Shown here piece after piece: positions 8,170 to 17,248 of a stretch of DNA of 47,015 nucleotides. Both the position numbers and the translations under genes were made by a program. The stretch is from NCBI RefSeq assembly GCF_900187645.1, contig NZ_FYEE01000019.1, forward strand, positions 1-47,015, read 5' to 3'. The DNA comes from Pseudomonas sp. Irchel 3E20. GTDB taxonomy: Bacteria; Pseudomonadota; Gammaproteobacteria; Pseudomonadales; Pseudomonadaceae. The number at the start of each line of letters is the position of its first letter. Positions within the stretch are counted from its first letter, which is position 1. The notes under the pieces are model-generated. The model did not search any database and had not been told where the DNA came from. It saw nothing but the letters and a program-made list of their open reading frames with translations.

Positions 8170-9741
8170 TCAGCCCTGGAGAAACCGCTGGGCCAGGTCG
8201 AGTTGGGAGTTGGCCAGTTGATGCAGCTCATCGCCGATCTGGGTACTGCGCCGGGATTGGTCGCTGCTGGTCTGCGCCAGGCTGACGATCTGGGCGATCT
8301 GCCCGTTGATGTCCTGGGCCACCTGGCCTTGCTCTTCGATGGCCGAGGCCATCTGTAAACTCATCCCGGAAATCTGCCCGACCTCGTCGCAGATGCGCCG
8401 CAGGGCGGCTTGCACCTGGGTCACGTCCTCGCGCGATTGCCGCGCGGCCGACTCGCCCCGTTGTGCCGTGGCCAGGGCCAGGGCGCTGCCGTCACGTAGC
8501 TGCTCGATGGAGCGCTGGATCTGCTCGGTGGATTCGCGAGTGCGGGTGGCGAGGGTGCGTACTTCGTCGGCGACCACCGCAAAGCCACGGCCGCTCTCAC
8601 CGGCGCGGGCCGCTTCGATGGCGGCATTGAGCGCCAGCAGGTTGGTCTGTTCGGCGATGCTGCGGATCACATGGGCCACGCCGCTGATGGACTCGATGGA
8701 TTCGGCCAAGTGGTCCACGGCCTCGCCAATTTCCTCCACTGAGGTGCACAACCCGGTCATCGAGCGCTGGCTCTGCCCGGACAGGCGATCGCCGTCGCGG
8801 GCCAGGCGATCCACGGCCTGCGTGGCCTGGGCCGTGTGTTGCAGGTTGCGCGACAGTTCCTGGATGGTTGCGCTCATTTGCTCCACCGCGGCGGCGGATT
8901 GCTCGGCTTCTTCGAGTTGCCGTTGCAGGTGGCCCGACTGGGCTTGCACCAGGTGGGACGATTCCTGTGCCCGTTGGCGCACGGTTTCGCCGTTGATCTG
9001 GATGCGCGCCATGACCGTGCGCATCCGCGTGTTCTGGCTGTTGAGGGCCATGTCGAAACAGCTGGCGATGCCGTTGCTGTCATCGTGCAGCGGCGCCAGC
9101 AAGGCATCGCTGTAGACCTGCGCGTGCCGGGCCATGACCCGGCGGCCATCGGCGTGCAGTTTGGCGCGGCCCTGGCAGGCCGCCGCGAACACACCGCCCA
9201 GCACCAGCAGGCCCGGTACCAGGTCGATCTGCCCACCCAGCAGGGCGCCGCTCACCGCCAACCCCAGCAGCCAGGCGATGCCGTGGCTGCTGGCGTGTTC
9301 GCGCACTTGCCGGGCAACGCTCAGCGGGCCGTGGCCGTCGTTCAGCCGGCGGTAGAGGCGTTGCGCCCGCAAGCTCGTGGCCGGGTCCAGTGGGTGGTAC
9401 ACCGTGCCCAACGCATTCAACTGGCCGTCCTCGAACAGCGGCACCACATAGAGGGTGCGCCAGAAGCTCAGGCCCTGTTTGTCGCGGCCCATCACCGGCG
9501 CCGTCCAGGGCACGCCACCGTGCAGGGTTTGCCACATGCGCTCGATGACGAGCGCGGGCATTTGCGGGTGGTTGATGAGTTCGTGGGGCTGGTTGAGCAA
9601 CTCCTCCCGGGTGTAGCCGCTGAGCGCCAGGTAGGCGTCGTTGCAGGCCAGCAGGTGGCCGCGGGTGTCCAGGCGCGAAATCGGCAGTTCCGCTGGCGCG
9701 GCCACGAGGGCCGGCGCGGTGTGTTCCTTTGGGTTAGCCAC
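8170..9741 (-). CDS. Aer-like methyl-accepting chemotaxis protein (PAS sensor)
   Basis: A 523-residue chemoreceptor. Residues about 18-115 form a PAS domain of the Aer type, with a NHPQMP motif and a following W...G..W pattern that in Aer belongs to the FAD-binding fold. Residues about 154-190 are two adjacent hydrophobic segments forming a membrane hairpin. The rest is a HAMP-like linker and the MCP signalling domain, with the conserved hairpin tip EQTNLLALNAAIEAARAGE. No large periplasmic ligand domain is present, so it should sense redox or energy state or a cytoplasmic ligand. It follows the aldolase gene by 15 bp in the importer operon, which suggests taxis linked to IAA metabolism. Confidence 0.9.
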   Translation of the reverse strand: MANPKEHTAPALVAAPAELPISRLDTRGHLLACNDAYLALSGYTREELLNQPHELINHPQMPALVIERMWQTLHGGVPWTAPVMGRDKQGLSFWRTLYVVPLFEDGQLNALGTVYHPLDPATSLRAQRLYRRLNDGHGPLSVARQVREHASSHGIAWLLGLAVSGALLGGQIDLVPGLLVLGGVFAAACQGRAKLHADGRRVMARHAQVYSDALLAPLHDDSNGIASCFDMALNSQNTRMRTVMARIQINGETVRQRAQESSHLVQAQSGHLQRQLEEAEQSAAAVEQMSATIQELSRNLQHTAQATQAVDRLARDGDRLSGQSQRSMTGLCTSVEEIGEAVDHLAESIESISGVAHVIRSIAEQTNLLALNAAIEAARAGESGRGFAVVADEVRTLATRTRESTEQIQRSIEQLRDGSALALATAQRGESAARQSREDVTQVQAALRRICDEVGQISGMSLQMASAIEEQGQVAQDINGQIAQIVSLAQTSSDQSRRSTQIGDELHQLANSQLDLAQRFLQG

Positions 9742-9756
9742 GCGATGCTCCTGCGA

Positions 9757-10521
9757 TTACCAGCACTGGCCGCGTTCGGCGCGCATTTTGCGCACCATGG
9801 CGTCGAAGAATTTCACCGCAAAACCGCTTTCGCGGATAAGCATGGCGGTGAGCTCGGCGCATTTTTCGCTGATGGCCTCGGGCAGCGGGTTGTCCTCACC
9901 GCCCAGGGCGCCGGCCTGGCATTGGATCTCGGCGGCACGCTGCACCGTCCACAGCAGGAAGAACGCCTTGGCGATGCTGCTTTCGCCCACCGCGATGCCG
10001 TGGTTGCGCAGCACCAGGATGTGCTTGTCGCCGAGGCTGTCGATCATCCGCGCCTTTTCGTCATCGAACAGGGTGATGCCCTCGAACGTGTGGTAACCGA
10101 TGCGCCCGTAGAGCTGTGCGCCGTAGAAGTCGTGGTGGGCGAAACCGGCCTTTTTCATGACGATGGCCGAGATAGGTGTGGTGTGGGTGTGGATCAGGCA
10201 CTGGATGTCCTCCCGCGCGCCGTGCACCGCACTGTGCAGGGCGAAACCGGCGGGGTTGGCGTCGTAGGGCGAGTCTTCGAGTTTCTTGCCGTGCAGATCG
10301 ACCTTGAGCAGGTTGGCCGGCGTCACCTCGGTGTAGTTGAGGCCGAACGGGTTGACCAGGTAATGGTGGGCCGGGCCGGGCAGGCGCGCGGAGATGTGGT
10401 TGAAAATGGTTTCGGTCCAGCCGAAGAAATCCACCAGGTGGTAGCACTGCGCAAGTTGCACGCGCAGCGCCCATTCGGCGTCGTCGCAGGTGAGGGGTTG
10501 GGCCAATGGCGATGGGTTCAT
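9757..10521 (-). CDS. class II aldolase/adducin-family protein
   Basis: A 254-residue protein of the class II aldolase/adducin fold. Metal-binding histidines are visible in HTHTT (residues 111-115) and RNHG (residues 172-175). The ATG at 10521 has AAGGA upstream; the longer frame upstream is a shadow of the reductase gene. Family members cleave or decarboxylate phosphorylated sugars or hydroxy-keto acids, and decarboxylases for aromatic side-chain intermediates are also known. It lies between the ketopantoate-reductase-like gene and the chemoreceptor in the putative IAA importer operon. No role in the known iac pathway is established, so its substrate is open. Confidence 0.85.
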   Translation of the reverse strand: MNPSPLAQPLTCDDAEWALRVQLAQCYHLVDFFGWTETIFNHISARLPGPAHHYLVNPFGLNYTEVTPANLLKVDLHGKKLEDSPYDANPAGFALHSAVHGAREDIQCLIHTHTTPISAIVMKKAGFAHHDFYGAQLYGRIGYHTFEGITLFDDEKARMIDSLGDKHILVLRNHGIAVGESSIAKAFFLLWTVQRAAEIQCQAGALGGEDNPLPEAISEKCAELTAMLIRESGFAVKFFDAMVRKMRAERGQCW

Positions 10522-10544
10522 GTCGCAGTCCTTGTGGCAGTGAG

Positions 10545-11531
10545 TCAGGGGTGGGCCTGTTCGCCGCGAAAGCGGGCCAGGGTGATGAGGTGCCGGGTGA
10601 CGGGCATGGGGATGGCCATGCTGTCGGCCAGTTCCAGGACGGCGTCGCCGATGGCGGCCAGCTCCAGGCCCCGGCCTTTTTCGTAGTCTTGCAGCATCGA
10701 GGTGCGCACCGCGCCCATGGCGGCGCCCAGTTCCAGGAAGGTCTGCGGGTCGATGCTCACCCGGGCGCCGTAGGCAGCGGCCGTGAGCAGCGCTTCGTGC
10801 AGGCAACTGCTCACCAGGTCACGCAATTGCGGCAGGCTGTAGAGCTGTTCCAGGGTGGCGCCGGTAATCACCGAGAGCGGGTTGGAGGTGAGGTTGGCGA
10901 TGATCTTGGTCCACAGGTTGTCGCGGATGCGCTCGGTGGCCCGCGCCTCGATGCCGACGCTTTCCACCAGCGCGCGTACTCGCTCCAGGCGGGGGCTGAG
11001 GCGGTTGTCTGGCTCGCCGAAAATCATCAGGTGCGGGGTGTGGGACTCGGACACGGCGCTGGCCGGGCAGTGGGCGGTGATGAACACCACGCAACCGATG
11101 ACGTGGCGCAGGTCCAGGGCCTGGCTGAGCGCCGAGTCGGGATCGACCGCGTTGACCCGCTGCCCGTCGAAGCGCCCGCCCTCGCCGTGGAAGTACCACC
11201 AGGGCACCCCGTTGACCACCGGCACCACCACCGTCTCGGCGCCGATCATCGGTTGCAGTTGCGCCAGCAGCACGCCCAGGGCCTGGGCCTTGGCGCAGAC
11301 AAAAATCAGGTCCTGCTCGCCCAGGCTGGCGGCGTCGTCGCTGGCCTCGACCTGCACGTGGTGGTGGCCGTCCAGGTCGGTCAGGTGGATGCCGTCGCGC
11401 TGGATTGCGGCCAGGGTTTCGCCACGGGCCAGGACTTTGACCGTGTGGCCATGGCCCGCCAGGCGGGCGGCGAGGGTGCAGCCGATGGCACCGGCACCGG
11501 CAATGCCGATGCGCAGGGGGGAAGGGTTCAT
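10545..11531 (-). CDS. 2-dehydropantoate 2-reductase family protein (ApbA/PanE-like)
   Basis: A 328-residue NAD(P)-dependent dehydrogenase. The N-terminal Rossmann motif GAGAIG is at residues 11-16. The C-terminal helical domain carries the family motif NLWTKIIANLTSNP with the catalytic Lys. Known PanE reduces ketopantoate, but many paralogues in catabolic operons act on other 2-keto or 2-hydroxy acids. It lies between the ABC importer and the aldolase, with short gaps, implying a joint role. A housekeeping role in pantothenate synthesis is unlikely given this context. Confidence 0.85.
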   Translation of the reverse strand: MNPSPLRIGIAGAGAIGCTLAARLAGHGHTVKVLARGETLAAIQRDGIHLTDLDGHHHVQVEASDDAASLGEQDLIFVCAKAQALGVLLAQLQPMIGAETVVVPVVNGVPWWYFHGEGGRFDGQRVNAVDPDSALSQALDLRHVIGCVVFITAHCPASAVSESHTPHLMIFGEPDNRLSPRLERVRALVESVGIEARATERIRDNLWTKIIANLTSNPLSVITGATLEQLYSLPQLRDLVSSCLHEALLTAAAYGARVSIDPQTFLELGAAMGAVRTSMLQDYEKGRGLELAAIGDAVLELADSMAIPMPVTRHLITLARFRGEQAHP

Positions 11532-11588
11532 CGCGACTCCGGGTGTTCACAAGGCGGCGCCATTGCCGGCGCCGGGGTAGGGCGTGGC

Positions 11589-12383
11589 TCAGGTGGCGAG
11601 CATTTCCTGGTGCTTGCTGGCCAGGCCCAGGTAGGCCTCGATCACCCGTGGGTCGTCGGCCAGTTGCCGGGCCGGGCCCTGCATGGCGATCTGGCCGGTT
11701 TCCAGCACGTAGGCGTAGTCGGCCACCCGCAGGGCGGCGCGGGCGTTCTGCTCCACCAGCAGGATCGACACCCCTTGCTCGCGCAGGGCGGTGATGATGC
11801 GGAAAATCTCCCGGGTAATCAGCGGCGCCAGGCCCAGGCTCGGTTCGTCGAGCATCAGCAGTTTGGGCTTGGCCATCAACGCCCGGCCCACGGCAAGCAT
11901 CTGCCGCTCGCCGCCGGAGAGGGTCGCGGCCAGTTGTTCGCGGCGTTCCCACAGGCGCGGGAACAGTTCGTAGATTTCCCCCAGGGTCTGGCTGTAGTTC
12001 CGCTCGCCCCGGCGATGGCGCTGGAAGGCGCCCAGTAGCAGGTTGTCGGCCACGCTCATGCTGGTGAACAACTCGCGTTTTTCCGGCACCAGGCCCAGGC
12101 CACGGGAAACCATCACTTCCACCTCGGGCAGGGTTTGCAGGCTGCCGTCGAAATGCACCTGGCCGCGTGAGCCGAGCACGCCCATGATCGCCGACAGCAA
12201 GGTGGTTTTGCCCGCGCCGTTGGGGCCGATCACGGTGACGATCTGGCCCTTGCCCACGGTCAGGCTGGCGTCACTCAGGGCTTCGACCTTGCCGTAGGCC
12301 ACGCTCAGGCCCTTGATGTCGAGCACGGCATCGTCCACCCGGTTGCGCGGCGCGAGTTGCGGTTGCACTGGCATGTTCATCAT
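11589..12383 (-). CDS. livF: branched-chain-type ABC transporter ATPase (LivF-like)
   Basis: A 264-residue ATPase with Walker A GPNGAGKTT at residues 53-61, signature LSGGERQ, Walker B LLMLDEP and the LivF-typical LLVEQNA switch. The ATG overlaps the stop of the fused livM-livG gene in the sequence ATGATGA, showing coupling. Together with the LivMG fusion, LivH and LivK it completes an importer of the HAAT family. Divergent orientation from iacHABICDEFG suggests IAA or a related indole as substrate rather than amino acids; this is inference. Confidence 0.92.
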   Translation of the reverse strand: MMNMPVQPQLAPRNRVDDAVLDIKGLSVAYGKVEALSDASLTVGKGQIVTVIGPNGAGKTTLLSAIMGVLGSRGQVHFDGSLQTLPEVEVMVSRGLGLVPEKRELFTSMSVADNLLLGAFQRHRRGERNYSQTLGEIYELFPRLWERREQLAATLSGGERQMLAVGRALMAKPKLLMLDEPSLGLAPLITREIFRIITALREQGVSILLVEQNARAALRVADYAYVLETGQIAMQGPARQLADDPRVIEAYLGLASKHQEMLAT

Positions 12384-14182
12384 TCCACTCCTCCCAAATA
12401 GGCTTCCAACACGGCCGGGTCCTTCTGTACGTCTTCGGGCAGGCCCTGGGCGATGCGTTGGCCGAATTCCATGACCACCACGCGGTCCACCAGGCCCATG
12501 ACGAAGTCCATGTCGTGTTCCACCAGCAAAATCGCCATGCCTTCGCTGCGCAGGCGGCTGAGCAGCAGGCCGAGGGCTTCTTTTTCTTTCAGGCGCAGCC
12601 CCGCGGCGGGTTCGTCGAGCAGCAGCAGGCACGGGTCGGCGCACAGGGCGCGGGCGATTTCCAAAATGCGCTGTTGGCCCAGGGCCAGGCTGCCGGCCTC
12701 TTCATACAAGTAGTCGCCCAGGCCTACGCGCTCGAGCTGGCGCTTGGCTTCGCCGAGCAGGGCCGCTTCTTCGCGCCGCTCCAGGTGCAGGGCCGCGGAC
12801 ATCACGCCTTGCTGGCCGCGCAGGTGGGCGCCGATGGCGACGTTCTCCAGCACACTCATGTTGCCCAGCAGTTTTACGTGCTGGAAGGTGCGGCTCATGC
12901 CCATGCGCGCCACTTGCCGCGAGTTGAGGCCGTTGATCTTCTGGCCCCTGAACAGCACCTCGCCGCTGCTCGGTGTATCGACACCCGAGAGCTGGTTGAA
13001 CAAGGTGCTTTTGCCGGCGCCGTTGGGGCCGATCAGGGCGAGGATTTCCCCCGAGTGGATCTCCAGGCTCATGTCGTTGTTGGCCACCAACCCGCCAAAG
13101 CGCTTGGTCACGTGGCGTGCCTCCAGGATCAGCTCGCCGTGCTTGGGCAGCTCCCGGCACGTCAGCGGCGCGGCGTCGGTATCGACCGTCTGCACCTTGT
13201 TACGCACCTTCAAGCGGGCGGGCACCAGGCGCATCAGCAACGGCCACAAGCCTCCCGGTGCGCGCTGCATCAGCACCACGATGAGGATGCCGAACACGAT
13301 GATTTCGTAGTTGCCGGTGTTGCCCAGCAGGTGCGGCAGCCAGTCCTGCAACCATTGCTTGAGCAGGGTCAGGATGCCCGCGCCGAGCAGTGCGCCCCAC
13401 ACGCTGCCCACGCCGCCGATCAGGGCCATGAACAGGTAATCGATGCCCATGTTCAGGCCAAAGGGCGTGGGGTTGACGAAGCGTTGGGTGTGGGCATACA
13501 GCCAGCCGGAAACGGCGGCGAATACTGCCGAGATGACGAAGATCACCATCTTGGAGCGAAAGGTGTTCACCCCCATCGCCTCGGCCATCACCTGGCCGCC
13601 CTTGAGGGCGCGGATGGCGCGGCCTTCGCGCGAGTTCAGGAGGTTCTGGGTGATGACGATGGCGAGCAGCAGCAGGGCCCAGATCAGGTAGAACATGTTC
13701 TCGCCCTTATCCAGCTTCAGGCCGAACAGGGAAACCGACGGCAAGCCGCCGACGCCGGTGTGCCCGCCGAGGGATTCGAGGGTGCCGAACAGGTAATACA
13801 GCGACAGGCCCCAGGCAATGGTGCCCAGCGGCAGGTAGTGCCCGGACAGTTTCAGGGTCAGCGCACCCAGCACCAGGGCCACCGAGGCGGTGAGCGCCAC
13901 GCCCACCAACAGGGTCAGCCAGGGCGACACCGCGGCCCAGGCCAGCCAACCCGGCAATTGCTCGGCGGTGGTCAGGTAGGCCGAGGTGTAGGCGCCCAGG
14001 CCGACGAACGCAGCCTGGCCGAAACTGGTCATGCCGCCGACGCCGGTGAGCAGCACCAGGCCCAGCACCACCAGGGCGTACATGCCGATGTAGTTGAGCA
14101 AGGTCACGTAGTAGGGCGGCAACAGCAGCGGCGCGACGCCCACCACCAGCAACAGGGCGAGTAACAGATAGCGTGGGTTCAT
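12380..14182 (-). CDS. fused ABC permease-ATPase (LivM-LivG fusion)
   Basis: A 600-residue fusion. Residues 1-320 form a LivM-type permease with several membrane segments and the SFGQAAFVGLGAY motif. A linker spans about 320-350. Residues 351-600 are a LivG-type ATPase with Walker A GPNGAGKST (385-393), Walker B LLLLDEP (519-525) and VEHDM. The ABC signature reads LALGQQ rather than the usual LSYGQQ. Its start overlaps the livH stop (ATGA). The second importer in this window has the two parts as separate genes, so the fusion is specific to this copy. Such fusions occur elsewhere in HAAT systems. Confidence 0.92.
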   Translation of the reverse strand: MNPRYLLLALLLVVGVAPLLLPPYYVTLLNYIGMYALVVLGLVLLTGVGGMTSFGQAAFVGLGAYTSAYLTTAEQLPGWLAWAAVSPWLTLLVGVALTASVALVLGALTLKLSGHYLPLGTIAWGLSLYYLFGTLESLGGHTGVGGLPSVSLFGLKLDKGENMFYLIWALLLLAIVITQNLLNSREGRAIRALKGGQVMAEAMGVNTFRSKMVIFVISAVFAAVSGWLYAHTQRFVNPTPFGLNMGIDYLFMALIGGVGSVWGALLGAGILTLLKQWLQDWLPHLLGNTGNYEIIVFGILIVVLMQRAPGGLWPLLMRLVPARLKVRNKVQTVDTDAAPLTCRELPKHGELILEARHVTKRFGGLVANNDMSLEIHSGEILALIGPNGAGKSTLFNQLSGVDTPSSGEVLFRGQKINGLNSRQVARMGMSRTFQHVKLLGNMSVLENVAIGAHLRGQQGVMSAALHLERREEAALLGEAKRQLERVGLGDYLYEEAGSLALGQQRILEIARALCADPCLLLLDEPAAGLRLKEKEALGLLLSRLRSEGMAILLVEHDMDFVMGLVDRVVVMEFGQRIAQGLPEDVQKDPAVLEAYLGGVE

Positions 14183-15216
14183 TCTTCTTCCTCCACATGA
14201 CGGCTGGTGAACGAACGCCACAGCAGGAACGGAATAATCAGGGTGAACACGATGATCTCTTTATAGGTACTGGCCCAGAACATCGAGAACGCTTCGATCA
14301 ACCCCACCGCCAGGGCGCCGACGGCGGCCACCGGGTAACTGACCAAGCCGCCGATGATGGCGCCGACGAAGCCCTTGAGGCTGATGACGAAGCCGGAATC
14401 GAAATAGAGGGTGGTGATTGGCGCGATCAAAATCCCCGACAGCGTGCCAATCAGGGCGGCCAGCAGGAAGGTGGACTTGCCCGCCAGGGTCGGCGAAATA
14501 CCCATCAGCCGCGCGCCCATGCGGTTTACCGCCGTGGCGCGCAAAGCCTTGCCGTAGAGCGTGCGTTCGAAGAACAGGTAGAGGCCCACGATCAACCCCA
14601 GCGACACCGCCAGCACCCACAGCGTCTGGCTGTTGAACGTCACCGGGCCCAACTCCAGCCCGGCCTCGGAGAACGGCCGGGTGCGTGCGCCTTCGGGGCC
14701 GAACAGCAGCAGGGCGATGCCGACCATGCTCACGTGCACCGCGATGGAGACGATCAGCAGCACCAGGGAGCTGGCCGAGGCAATCGGCTGGAACACCAGG
14801 CGATAGATCTGTGGCCCCAAAGGCACCACCAGCGCCAGGGTCAGCAGCGCTTGCACTGCCATCGGCAATTCGGCCAGGGGCAAGGTATGGATCAGCACCG
14901 CCAGCAGGGCGGCGTAGGCAAGCTTGAAAACAACGCGCCGGGGGAAACGAAAGGCCTGGCTCGAACGCGCCGCACCCCACAGGTCGAGGGCGCAGTCGAG
15001 CAACGTCAGGCCCAGCAGCAACCAGACCAGGGCGGTGGGGTGGCCGCTCTGCAAGGTGGCCATGGTCAAGGCGCCGTAGGTCACGAACTCACCTTGGGGG
15101 ATCAGCAGGATCCGGGTCACGGTGAACACCAGGAGGATCGACAGGGCCAGCAGCGCGTAGATCGCGCCATTGGTCATGCCGTCCTGGCCCAGCAGCATGG
15201 CTATCTGGAAATTCAT
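14179..15216 (-). CDS. livH: branched-chain-type ABC transporter permease (LivH-like)
   Basis: A 345-residue inner-membrane permease. The N-terminal segment with MTNGAIYALLALSILLVFTV and the central ATAVNRMGARLMGI loop are typical of LivH proteins and place it in the inner membrane as the partner of the LivM part of the fusion. Several hydrophobic segments follow. It lies 89 bp after livK and overlaps the next gene by ATGA. It is longer than E. coli LivH (about 308 residues), mainly from an insert around residues 70-110. Confidence 0.9.
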   Translation of the reverse strand: MNFQIAMLLGQDGMTNGAIYALLALSILLVFTVTRILLIPQGEFVTYGALTMATLQSGHPTALVWLLLGLTLLDCALDLWGAARSSQAFRFPRRVVFKLAYAALLAVLIHTLPLAELPMAVQALLTLALVVPLGPQIYRLVFQPIASASSLVLLIVSIAVHVSMVGIALLLFGPEGARTRPFSEAGLELGPVTFNSQTLWVLAVSLGLIVGLYLFFERTLYGKALRATAVNRMGARLMGISPTLAGKSTFLLAALIGTLSGILIAPITTLYFDSGFVISLKGFVGAIIGGLVSYPVAAVGALAVGLIEAFSMFWASTYKEIIVFTLIIPFLLWRSFTSRHVEEEE

Positions 15217-15305
15217 AAATGAGAGCTCTTTCTACCGATTGAATATCAGGCCCGCAGGCCGACCCGGGTCAGGCGTCGGCACGCGGGCAGGGCGACCGGT
15301 GTCGA

Positions 15306-16457
15306 TTAGTTGTCGCGCAGCAACTTCCAGGTGCCGTTTTTCACCACGATCAGCTCGCGGCCGCGCTGGTCGAAGCCGCTGTGGTCTTGCGGCGTCATGT
15401 TGTAGACCCCTTGGGTGCCGGCCACTTCATGGCTTTGTTCCAGGGCATCGCGCAGGGCCGCGCGAAACTGCGGGGTGCCGGGGGCGGCCTTGCTCGCGGC
15501 AATCGGGATCGCTTGCTTGAGCAGCAGGCCGGCGTCGAAGGTGTTGCCGCCGAAGGTCGCCGGTTGGCTACCGTTGAGTTTTTCGTAGGCCTGGGTGTAG
15601 TCGCGGGCGATGGTCTTGGACGGATGGCTGTCGGGGATCTCATCGAGCACCAGCATCAGGCTCGCGGCGAGGATGGTGCCTTCGACCTTCTTGCCGCCCA
15701 GCTTGAGGAAGTCCGGCAGCGCCGCGCCGTGGGTCTGGTAGACCTGGCCGCGATAGCCCTGGTCGAACAGGGTGGTCTGCGGCATCACCGCCGAGCTGCC
15801 CGGCGCGGCCACCAGTACCGCGTCGGGGCGGGTGGCGAGAATTTTCAGGCTTTGGCCCGTCACCGACGTGTCCTGGCGCTGGAAGCGCTCGTTGGCCACG
15901 ACCTTGATGTTCTGCTGCGCGGCCAGGCCGGCCATGACCTTGGCCCAGTTCTCGCCGTAGGGGTCGGCGGTGCCGATGAAACCGAGGGTCTTCACGCCTT
16001 TCTTGGCCATGTGCTCGAACAGCGCGGTGGCGATCAGGTCATCGTTTTGCGTGGTCTTGAACACCCATTTCTTCTGCTCGGTCATGGGCAGCACCACAGC
16101 GGCGGTGCCCACCGGCGCCAGCAGTGGCACGCCGGCCTCGGCGACGAACTGGATCACCCCCATGGCATTGGGCGAGCCGCTTGGGCCGATGATGGCATCG
16201 ACATTTTCTTCGTCGATCAGCTTCTTCAGGGCCTTCACCGTGGCCGTCGGGTCGCTGCCGTCATCCAGCGAGATGTACTTCACTGCGTGGTCGCCTGCCT
16301 GGGTGGGCAGCAGCGGCACAGTGTTTTTCTGCGGCAGGCCAACCAACGCAATCGGCCCGGTGGAGGAGGTGATGACACCGATTTTCACTTCGGCTTGCGC
16401 AGCGGTGGCGCAGGCGGCACTCAACAACAACGTGGACACGGCTTTTCTGAAAAACAT
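15306..16457 (-). CDS. livK: periplasmic substrate-binding protein of HAAT importer (LivK-like)
   Basis: A 383-residue binding protein with a signal peptide of about 22 residues ending in AQA and then the type I periplasmic binding fold opening with VKIGVITSSTGP. The ATG follows GGAGAAAG. It is the first gene of a minus-strand run that also carries livH, livMG, livF, a reductase, an aldolase and an Aer-like receptor. The divergent partner across the control region is iacH. This supports binding of IAA or another indolic acid in the periplasm; the ligand is inferred only from context. Confidence 0.9.
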   Translation of the reverse strand: MFFRKAVSTLLLSAACATAAQAEVKIGVITSSTGPIALVGLPQKNTVPLLPTQAGDHAVKYISLDDGSDPTATVKALKKLIDEENVDAIIGPSGSPNAMGVIQFVAEAGVPLLAPVGTAAVVLPMTEQKKWVFKTTQNDDLIATALFEHMAKKGVKTLGFIGTADPYGENWAKVMAGLAAQQNIKVVANERFQRQDTSVTGQSLKILATRPDAVLVAAPGSSAVMPQTTLFDQGYRGQVYQTHGAALPDFLKLGGKKVEGTILAASLMLVLDEIPDSHPSKTIARDYTQAYEKLNGSQPATFGGNTFDAGLLLKQAIPIAASKAAPGTPQFRAALRDALEQSHEVAGTQGVYNMTPQDHSGFDQRGRELIVVKNGTWKLLRDN

Positions 16458-17248
16458 GACTTTCTCCGAAGAGTTGCAACGCTGCAAAAGGCTAATTGGC
16501 CAGCCGCCTCGACCACGCGGGGTGCGAGCACGGCCCAAGGTGCGGCCCTATTTGTTTTTTTGGTGAACGGTTGCTGTGCCCAGGCTCTGTTACCGAGCCG
16601 CGAGGCTGCCAGCGACCCTGGGTGATCGGTCGAAGGCGTTGAGGGCAAAAGCAGATTGCATGCCAGAAATTTCCTGGTGCATGGCAAAAGGCTGTTACCG
16701 CGACCGGGGTAACACCGCCTCGACGACCCTGCGGCCAGGGGCCGGAAAGTGGCTACTGGAAGGCCATCATCGGACGCTGAAAAACCGGCAGCACACCAGG
16801 CCGAACAAGGCTTTGATCTGGATCAAGAAAGCGGCCGAGGGCCGCGGAAACGGGTTTTTTAACGGGCAAAAAATTCCTGTTTTTTAGGTGTTTTTTACGC
16901 CTGTTTTTGCCCTGAATTATTTTTTTGTTCGGCAACTTTTTCCGAAATTAGAACCTAGGGTTTTTTCCGGATAATTGCGCGGTAACGATCATGGTTTATT
17001 ATTTAACATACTGATTTATATGAATAAAAATATTATTTTCCGGGGTTTTACGGCCTTTTTACGGTGTTACCAAACTGCACGCGGATGGTGCGAAAAAGCA
17101 AAATTTGCACCGAAAATACACACTCTTTTATTTGGTAAAATTCAATTGACAATTCACGTAAATATTATGATTTTAGATTTAAGCGATTACCCGGGCCCCA
17201 CGCTCAGGTCGTCCGTTCTGGCGGCACCTAACAAACAGGTACAAACGC
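16458..17248. promoter_or_regulatory. AT-rich divergent control region between livK and iacH
   Basis: These 791 bases carry no convincing gene. The half nearer iacH (about 16860-17210) is strikingly AT-rich compared with the flanking genes. Visible elements are an imperfect palindrome at 16659-16683 (CATG-CCAG, 7-nt centre, CTGG-TG-CATG), an inverted repeat GTTACC/GGTAAC at 16694-16713, and two direct copies of TTTTTCCG followed by an AT-rich box at about 16937 and 16962. There is a TTGACA at 17146 with candidate -10 hexamers downstream, none at ideal 17-bp spacing. It should hold the divergent promoters and IacR operators, but which element does which cannot be told by eye. Confidence 0.6.

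Noticed and set aside
8306..12038. Long plus-strand frames opposite the chemoreceptor, aldolase and reductase genes
   Set aside because: They are mirror frames of GC-rich minus-strand genes; their translations are low-complexity, rich in Gly/Ala/Arg/His, and lack ribosome binding sites.
12458..14164. 568-codon plus-strand frame opposite the LivM-LivG fusion
   Set aside because: A Gln/His/Gly-rich shadow of a well-recognised ABC gene; no domain can be seen.
17146..17171. A firm sigma-70 promoter for iacH
   Set aside because: TTGACA is present, but the candidate -10 hexamers lie at 11 or 14 bases and none at 16-18, so the promoter cannot be placed.
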